The translations under genes were made by a program, and so were the position numbers. DNA of 8,113 bases from Actinomycetes bacterium (lineage in GTDB: Bacteria; Actinomycetota; Acidimicrobiia; Acidimicrobiales; Microtrichaceae). Location of the stretch: assembly GCA_023450775.1 (NCBI GenBank), contig JAEXGP010000246.1, positions 1 to 8,113 on the forward strand. Direction: 5' to 3'. Of this stretch, positions 3,694-8,113 are shown in pieces. The first letter of the stretch is position 1, and each line of letters starts with the position of its first letter. The notes beneath the pieces are model-generated. The model saw nothing but the letters and a program-made list of their open reading frames with translations, made no database searches and was not told the origin of the DNA.

Positions 3694-5574
3694 GTGAAGC
3701 ACCGGATCCACATCGTCACACTGACCGCACTCGTGACCCTCGCCGCTGCGGCGTGCTCGGGCACGCCGGGGATCGACGGCGATCAACCACCCACCACCGC
3801 CGCCGGGCGCCCCTCGACGTCCAAGCCGACGTCGACGAGCACCACGCTGGCGCCGACCCAGCCCGTCTCGCCGACCCCGGCCCCGACGCCGAGCCCCACG
3901 CCCAGCCAGGTCGTCGGCGTCGGCACCACGCTCGGCTCCACCAACTACCCGGTGCCCGCCGGGGCGCTGGTCGTCGCCACGAACGGCAACGACACCAACC
4001 CGGGCACCACCGCCGCCCCGCTCCGCTCGCTGGGCCGGGCCGTCGCCGTGGCGCCGTCGGGTGCCACGATCGTGCTCCGCGCCGGCACGTACCACGAGTC
4101 GGTGACCATCCCGTCGGGCAAGGCCCTCACCGTGCAGAACTGGCCGGCCGAGGTCGTCTGGTTCGACGGCAGCGAGCCGCTCAGCGGCTTCGTCGCCGAC
4201 GGCGCCCGGTGGCGCAAGGACGGCTGGACCGCCAAGTTCGACCACTCCCCCACCTACACCCGCGGCGCGGCCGACAGCACCCAGGAGGCGTGGGGCTTCG
4301 TGAGCGCCAGCTACCCGATGGCCGCCCACCCCGACCAGGTGTGGATCGACGGTCAGGCCCAGTCGCAGGTCGCGTCGGCCGCCCAGGTCGGCGCCGGCAC
4401 GTTCTACAAGGACGACGGCGGCAACCGCCTCTACCTCGGCACCGACCCGTCGGGACGTGACGTCCGGGGCGCGACGCTGGTGAAGGCGCTGTCCATCCGC
4501 GGCGCCGGCTCGACCGTTCGCGGCATCGGCTTCCGTCGCTACAGCCCGTCGGTGCCCGACATGGGCGCCATCACCGCCGAGGCGTCGAACGTCACGCTCG
4601 AGCACCTCGTCGTCACCGACATGGCCACGACCGGCGTGAGCGTGCTCGCTTCGAACGGCACCCTCCGCAACCTGGACGTGTCGCGGTCCGGCATGCTCGG
4701 CATCCACGCCAACTACGCCGACAACCTCAAGGCCCTCGGCGTGATCGCCCAGCGCAACAACGTCGAGCGCTTCAACCAGGCGCCGGTCTCCGGCGGCTTC
4801 AAGGTCACCCGCACCCGGGGCGTGACCGTCGCCAAGAGCGTGTTCCGTGACAACCAGGGTCCGGGCTTCTGGGCCGACGAGTCCGTCTACGACGTCAAGG
4901 TCACCGGCTCGGACATGATCGGCAACAGCGGCCACGGCACCTCGATCGAGCTGTCCGCCAAGGCGCTGTTCGCCGACAACGTCGTGTCCGGCAACGGCGG
5001 CAACGGCATCAAGGTCAACGACACGTCCGACGTGACGCTGGTCAACAACACGTTCGTCGGCAACAACCGCCCGGTGAACATCGTCCAGGACTACCGCCGG
5101 GCCGCCGATCGCTCGACGCCGGGCCACGACCCCCGCCAGCCGTTCCCGGATCCGACGATGACCTGGATCAACGGGCCGGCGCTCGTGCAGGGCAACGTGA
5201 TCTCGGCGCCGTCCGCCGGCAACTGCCTCCTCTGCGTGGAGGACTACTCCAAGCAGTACACCGCGGAGCAGCTGAAGATCTCGGCGACCGGCAACGCCTA
5301 CCACCGCAACTCGGCCGGCTCGCCGACGTGGCTCGTGGTGTGGTCGAAGGGCGCCGGCAACCCGGCGGTCTTCAACGACCTGGCGGCCTTCCAGTCCGCG
5401 ACCGGACAGGAGGCCGCAGGCCGCATGAGCACCGGCACCGCCCTGACCGACGGCGCGGGCAAGGCCACGGCGCTCGGCAGCCAGCTGGACGCCGCAGCGC
5501 CGCCGCTGCCGGCATCGGTCGCCGGGGTGATCGGCCAGTCCACCGGCGTGCGCCACTACGGCGCCTTCCGCTGA
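3694..5574 (+). CDS. Secreted right-handed beta-helix protein, probable lipoprotein
   Basis: 626 residues. A positive N-terminus (MKHR) and hydrophobic core lead to LAAAAC with Cys21, a plausible but not ideal lipobox (Ala at -3). Residues 30-72 are a Pro/Thr/Ser linker that would lift the body off the membrane. Residues 92-160 resemble the DUF1565-type opening of beta-helix proteins (GNDTNPGTTAAPLRSLGRAV, then IVLRAGTYHESVTI). From about 265 to 465 runs a ladder of short parallel-beta rungs (for example NVTLEHLVVTDM, GVTVAKSVFRDNQG, DVTLVNNTFVGNN). The C-terminal part has a CLLC pair (511-514). Such folds occur in polysaccharide lyases, epimerases and glycan-binding or adhesive proteins; no specific catalytic set is recognisable. 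The GTG start has AAGGGAG eight bases upstream. It converges on the glycosyltransferase operon, so a role at the surface glycan is a fair guess. Confidence 0.88.
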   Translation: MKHRIHIVTLTALVTLAAAACSGTPGIDGDQPPTTAAGRPSTSKPTSTSTTLAPTQPVSPTPAPTPSPTPSQVVGVGTTLGSTNYPVPAGALVVATNGNDTNPGTTAAPLRSLGRAVAVAPSGATIVLRAGTYHESVTIPSGKALTVQNWPAEVVWFDGSEPLSGFVADGARWRKDGWTAKFDHSPTYTRGAADSTQEAWGFVSASYPMAAHPDQVWIDGQAQSQVASAAQVGAGTFYKDDGGNRLYLGTDPSGRDVRGATLVKALSIRGAGSTVRGIGFRRYSPSVPDMGAITAEASNVTLEHLVVTDMATTGVSVLASNGTLRNLDVSRSGMLGIHANYADNLKALGVIAQRNNVERFNQAPVSGGFKVTRTRGVTVAKSVFRDNQGPGFWADESVYDVKVTGSDMIGNSGHGTSIELSAKALFADNVVSGNGGNGIKVNDTSDVTLVNNTFVGNNRPVNIVQDYRRAADRSTPGHDPRQPFPDPTMTWINGPALVQGNVISAPSAGNCLLCVEDYSKQYTAEQLKISATGNAYHRNSAGSPTWLVVWSKGAGNPAVFNDLAAFQSATGQEAAGRMSTGTALTDGAGKATALGSQLDAAAPPLPASVAGVIGQSTGVRHYGAFR

Positions 5575-5620
5575 GCCGACGGACCAGCTGAGCCGACGGA
5601 CCAGCTGACCGACGGATCTG
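5571..5620. repeat. 17-bp tandem repeat at the end of the beta-helix gene
   Basis: CTGAGCCGACGGACCAG is repeated exactly at 5571-5587 and 5588-5604, followed by a degenerate third unit (CTGACCGACGGATCTG, 5605-5620). The first unit contains the TGA stop of the beta-helix gene. The period is not a multiple of three. Strand slippage is the likely origin, and copy number may vary between strains. Confidence 0.9.
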
Positions 5621-5626
5621 CTCCGA

Positions 5627-5654
5627 CCCGGCCGCTCAGGACAGGGCGGCCGGG
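5627..5654. terminator. Hairpin between convergent genes, possible bidirectional terminator
   Basis: CCCGGCCGC (5627-5635) pairs with GCGGCCGGG (5646-5654) around a ten-base loop. The loop holds the stop codon of the minus-strand glycosyltransferase (5636-5638), so the right arm is inside that gene. It lies 52 bases after the stop of the plus-strand beta-helix gene and could end transcripts from both sides. There is no T-tract on either strand. Confidence 0.45.
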
Positions 5655-6784
5655 GCGAGCAGCCGCAGCTGCTCCATGATCTCGGACCGGTAGCGCGCCG
5701 GGGAGTACCGCTCCTCGGCGCGTGCCGCGTCGCTGATCGCGAGCAGCCGCACCTCGTCCCAGTGCTCGACCAGGTCGTCGACGGCGTCAGCGAACTCGCT
5801 CGGCCGGCCGGGCGGCACCGACCGGGCGGCCTCGGCGCCCGACACCGCCTCGAGCAGACCGCTGCTGGCGCTGGCGATCACGGGCCGCTGCGCGAGGGTG
5901 CCCTCGACGGCGGTGTTGCCGAACGGCTCGTCGCCCCTCGATGGCACCAGCAGGATGTCGGTCTCGTCGAGCAGCGGCCAGATGCCGTCGACGTAGCCGT
6001 GGAGGGTGACGGCTTCGGGATCGGACAGCGCGGCGATCCGGCGGCGCATCTCCTCCTCGACGTGCTCGTAGCCCGGATAGATCGAACCGGCCACGTCGAG
6101 GGTCACCGGGCGACCTCGCCGCTGCAGCTCCCGGATCGTGTCGATCGCGTCGAGGATGCCCTTGCGCTCCGACAGGCGGCCGACGAACAGCAGGCGCACC
6201 GGCCCGTCGATGCGCTCCCGAGGGGGTCGCGGTGACGACGGGCCGATCACGCCGTTGTAGACGACCGTGCTGCGCCGGCCGAGGCGGCCGATCACGTCGG
6301 TCAGGACCTTCTCGGAGAAGCGGCTGTTGACGATCAGCCGGTCGGCGAGCAGCAGCGGGCTGGCGAGCGCGGTGCGGACGGGCCGCGACGGCGCGGACTC
6401 GGCCTCGTGCACGTGGCACACCGATGGCACGCGGGCGACCTTGGCCAGGCCCAGCCACTCGGGAGCGGTGAGGGTGCTGAGGTACAGCACGTCGGGACGG
6501 ACGTCCTTGAAGAGCGCCATACCCGGCCGGTAGGAGCCGATGGCGTCGCCGGCCAACGCGACCAGACCCCGCGGCGACATGTACGCGCGGCGCAGCACCG
6601 GTGTCCGGCACAGGCGCACCTCGGCGCCGCGCTCCTCGATCAACGGCAGCAGCGGTCCGGTCTCGGGCAGGGTCACGACGGCGCGGTGGCCGCCCTCGAC
6701 GATCGCGTCGATGCTCTCGAGCAGCATCCGGTCCGAGCCGTAGAGGTCGGGACTGGGATGAGCGACCAGGACGGTGCCGCTCAT
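5636..6784 (-). CDS. GT4-type glycosyltransferase (GT-B fold)
   Basis: 382 residues. The N-terminal acceptor domain (1-185) begins with VLVAHPSPDLYGSDRMLLES, as in exopolysaccharide glycosyltransferases, and includes HVHEAES (124-130) and NSRFSE (153-158). The donor domain (from about 195) has LLFVGRLSERKGILDAI (198-214), LHGYVDG (261-267) and the EPFGNTAVE block (286-294), which is the E-x7-E retaining GT4 signature that contacts the nucleotide sugar. It should move a sugar from an NDP-sugar to a lipid-linked or nascent glycan at the inner membrane face; donor and linkage are unknown. The ATG at 6784 overlaps the stop of the ligase-family gene as ATGA, so translation is probably coupled. A longer open frame to 8041 only reads the ligase gene out of frame. 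Confidence 0.93.
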   Translation of the reverse strand: MSGTVLVAHPSPDLYGSDRMLLESIDAIVEGGHRAVVTLPETGPLLPLIEERGAEVRLCRTPVLRRAYMSPRGLVALAGDAIGSYRPGMALFKDVRPDVLYLSTLTAPEWLGLAKVARVPSVCHVHEAESAPSRPVRTALASPLLLADRLIVNSRFSEKVLTDVIGRLGRRSTVVYNGVIGPSSPRPPRERIDGPVRLLFVGRLSERKGILDAIDTIRELQRRGRPVTLDVAGSIYPGYEHVEEEMRRRIAALSDPEAVTLHGYVDGIWPLLDETDILLVPSRGDEPFGNTAVEGTLAQRPVIASASSGLLEAVSGAEAARSVPPGRPSEFADAVDDLVEHWDEVRLLAISDAARAEERYSPARYRSEIMEQLRLLAPAALS

Positions 6785-8097
6785 GCGGTCACCGCGACCG
6801 GCCCGTCCGCGACCTCCGCCGCGTCGATGCCGACCGCGTCCTCCAGGGCGCTGCGGCGGGCGACCACGTACCAGCCGATGCACATGAACAGCCACGTGCT
6901 GGCGAAGTTGGCGAGCGACCCCGCGCCCTCGAAGAAGATCGAGTCGACGAGCAGGAACGTGATCACGCCGAGCATCATCGCCCGGTCGAGCGCGAGGTTC
7001 CCCGAGCCCGTCTTGGGCAGGTGCCGGATGCCCAGGATGAGCGAGACGACCATCCCGACCCACACGAGCAGGCCGACGAAGCCGAGCTCGACCAGCACGT
7101 TGACGACCGCGTTGTGGCCGCCGCCCAGGCCGGTCTCCTCGTAGAAGATCCCCCGGGAGGCGGTGATGCCGTTGCCGAACAGCGGCTGCTCCCTGACCGC
7201 CTCGAACGCGACGTCCCAGAGCTCGGTGCGGTTGTTGAGGGAGGTGAGCTGCGTGGAGTCCTCGCCGCGCTCGAAGTACGTCGTGATCTGCTGGCTGGCG
7301 ACGAGCGCGACCCCGGCGAGCAGGACCAGGCCCACGAGCGCGATCTCGATGAGCGCCCGACCGCGGCGCGACGACAGGATCAGCACGGCAGCGCCGCACA
7401 CGCCGCCGAGGATGGCGCCGCGTGTCTGTGCCATCAGCCCGCCGCCGGCGACGATGGCGAGCAGCACCGAGTAGGTGAGCACCGACCAGTGGGGGCCCGG
7501 CCGCTGCTTGCGACCGCCGGCGAGGTAGCCCACGGCCACGACGGCGGCCAGGCACGTCATCGCCCCCGACACCGTCGGGTGCACGGCGAGCCAGGTGAAG
7601 CGGCCCTCCTGGATGGAGTTGATCGGCGTGCTGGGACGGACGAGGCCGTAGAGCACGCCGGCAGCGATCAGCAGCAGGTACAGGTGGGCGAACCGGTGGA
7701 ACTGGGCCCGTCCACCGTCCATGGAGGCGACCACGATCGCCGCCAGCAGGATCGTCGCCTGGACGCAGCGGACCACGGCGTACTGCGGATACGGGGTGTA
7801 GGCGACCGAGAGGATCGCCAGGCCGACCAGGCACGCGGCCAGGAACAGCGGGGCCGGCACCTTGCGCAGCTTGGGCACGCGGAACCGGTCCATGACCAGG
7901 TAGCCCGCCACCAGGCCGTACAGCGCGAGCTCGATGATGATGGCCGAGTCGATGCCGCCGCCGAGCGCCTGGCCCGGGGGACGCGTGCGGTACTTGAAGT
8001 CGCTGCCGATGATGAACGCGATGCCGGCGAACGCCAACCACCAGTCGTCGACCAACCGGAGGAACCGGCTGGCGATGGATCCCTTCGGCGGTGCCAC
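6781..8097 (-). CDS. O-antigen ligase / Wzy polymerase family membrane protein
   Basis: 438 residues, strongly hydrophobic, with about ten to twelve predicted membrane helices (for example 20-31, 51-69, 84-99, 111-125, 138-151, 174-193, 206-220, 228-243, 249-267, 335-356, 374-388). Features of the Wzy_C family include MAQTRGA (222-228, Arg226) before a helix, and a large extracytoplasmic loop (about 270-330) with LNNRTELWDVAF (287-298), QPLFGNGI (304-311) and GGGHNAVVNVLVELG (325-339, His328), the usual Arg and His positions of ligases and polymerases. It would polymerise or transfer lipid-linked oligosaccharide outside the membrane; in a Gram-positive-type cell a polymerase or a ligase to another acceptor fits better than LPS. 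GTG start with a -10 box six bases upstream and no ribosome-binding site. First gene of the operon with the glycosyltransferase. Confidence 0.92.
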   Translation of the reverse strand: MAPPKGSIASRFLRLVDDWWLAFAGIAFIIGSDFKYRTRPPGQALGGGIDSAIIIELALYGLVAGYLVMDRFRVPKLRKVPAPLFLAACLVGLAILSVAYTPYPQYAVVRCVQATILLAAIVVASMDGGRAQFHRFAHLYLLLIAAGVLYGLVRPSTPINSIQEGRFTWLAVHPTVSGAMTCLAAVVAVGYLAGGRKQRPGPHWSVLTYSVLLAIVAGGGLMAQTRGAILGGVCGAAVLILSSRRGRALIEIALVGLVLLAGVALVASQQITTYFERGEDSTQLTSLNNRTELWDVAFEAVREQPLFGNGITASRGIFYEETGLGGGHNAVVNVLVELGFVGLLVWVGMVVSLILGIRHLPKTGSGNLALDRAMMLGVITFLLVDSIFFEGAGSLANFASTWLFMCIGWYVVARRSALEDAVGIDAAEVADGPVAVTA

Positions 8098-8103
8098 GTC
8101 GTC

Positions 8104-8109
8104 AGGATA
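8104..8109 (-). promoter_or_regulatory. -10 box of a leaderless polymerase/ligase operon mRNA
   Basis: The minus strand reads TATCCT six bases before the GTG at 8097, so transcription would begin at or within a base or two of the start codon. No Shine-Dalgarno sequence fits between. The -35 region lies outside the window. Confidence 0.5.
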
Positions 8110-8113
8110 GGGG

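Noticed and set aside
3526..5556. 676-codon open frame on the minus strand opposite the beta-helix gene
   Set aside because: The plus-strand frame has a signal sequence, linker and beta-helix rungs; the minus frame is a low-complexity Gly/Arg/Val/Ala shadow.
6785..8041. Upstream extension of the glycosyltransferase to 801 residues
   Set aside because: The extra 419 residues read the O-antigen-ligase-family gene in the wrong frame; the ATGA overlap gives the natural start at 6784.

Overview
The window is GC-rich DNA (about 70%) that looks actinobacterial. The genes use C or G at nearly every third codon position, GTG starts are common, two genes have TAnnnT -10 boxes 6-7 bases before their start codons (leaderless-type promoters), and the 371-residue acyl-CoA dehydrogenase resembles actinobacterial FadE proteins. 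Acidimicrobiia is my best guess for the class, from overall style only. There is no rRNA, tRNA, CRISPR array, transposase or integrase, and no sign of recent transfer.

Left part, minus strand (1-2785). Read in the direction of transcription: an acyl-CoA dehydrogenase (1670-2785), a small membrane-anchored protein (1189-1632), a 180-base gap with a perfect 23-bp inverted repeat, a 72-residue uncharacterised protein (790-1008), and an alpha/beta-hydrolase-fold protein (1-776) that runs off the left edge. Both recognisable enzymes look altered at the active site. The hydrolase has Gly where the nucleophile should be, and the dehydrogenase lacks the catalytic Glu at both positions known in the family.

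Middle, plus strand (2950-5574). A TagD-like glycerol-3-phosphate cytidylyltransferase (2950-3414) is divergent from the dehydrogenase and appears to be read from a leaderless mRNA. After a hairpin and a 279-base non-coding stretch with spaced GTCAC repeats, a -10 box and a leader hairpin comes a 626-residue secreted right-handed beta-helix protein, probably a lipoprotein (3694-5574).

Right part, minus strand (5636-8097). A two-gene operon with an ATGA overlap encodes an O-antigen-ligase/polymerase-family membrane protein (6781-8097) and a GT4-type glycosyltransferase (5636-6784). It converges on the beta-helix gene, with short tandem repeats and a shared hairpin in the 61-bp gap.

Taken together, 2950-8097 looks like part of a cell-surface polysaccharide locus: CDP-activated glycerol supply, sugar transfer, polymerisation or ligation at the membrane, and an extracellular beta-helix protein that may bind or modify the glycan. 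The functional link is inferred from proximity. I see no clearly new defence or mobile system. The points most worth following are the 23-bp palindrome, the two altered active sites and the regulated-looking leader of the beta-helix gene.
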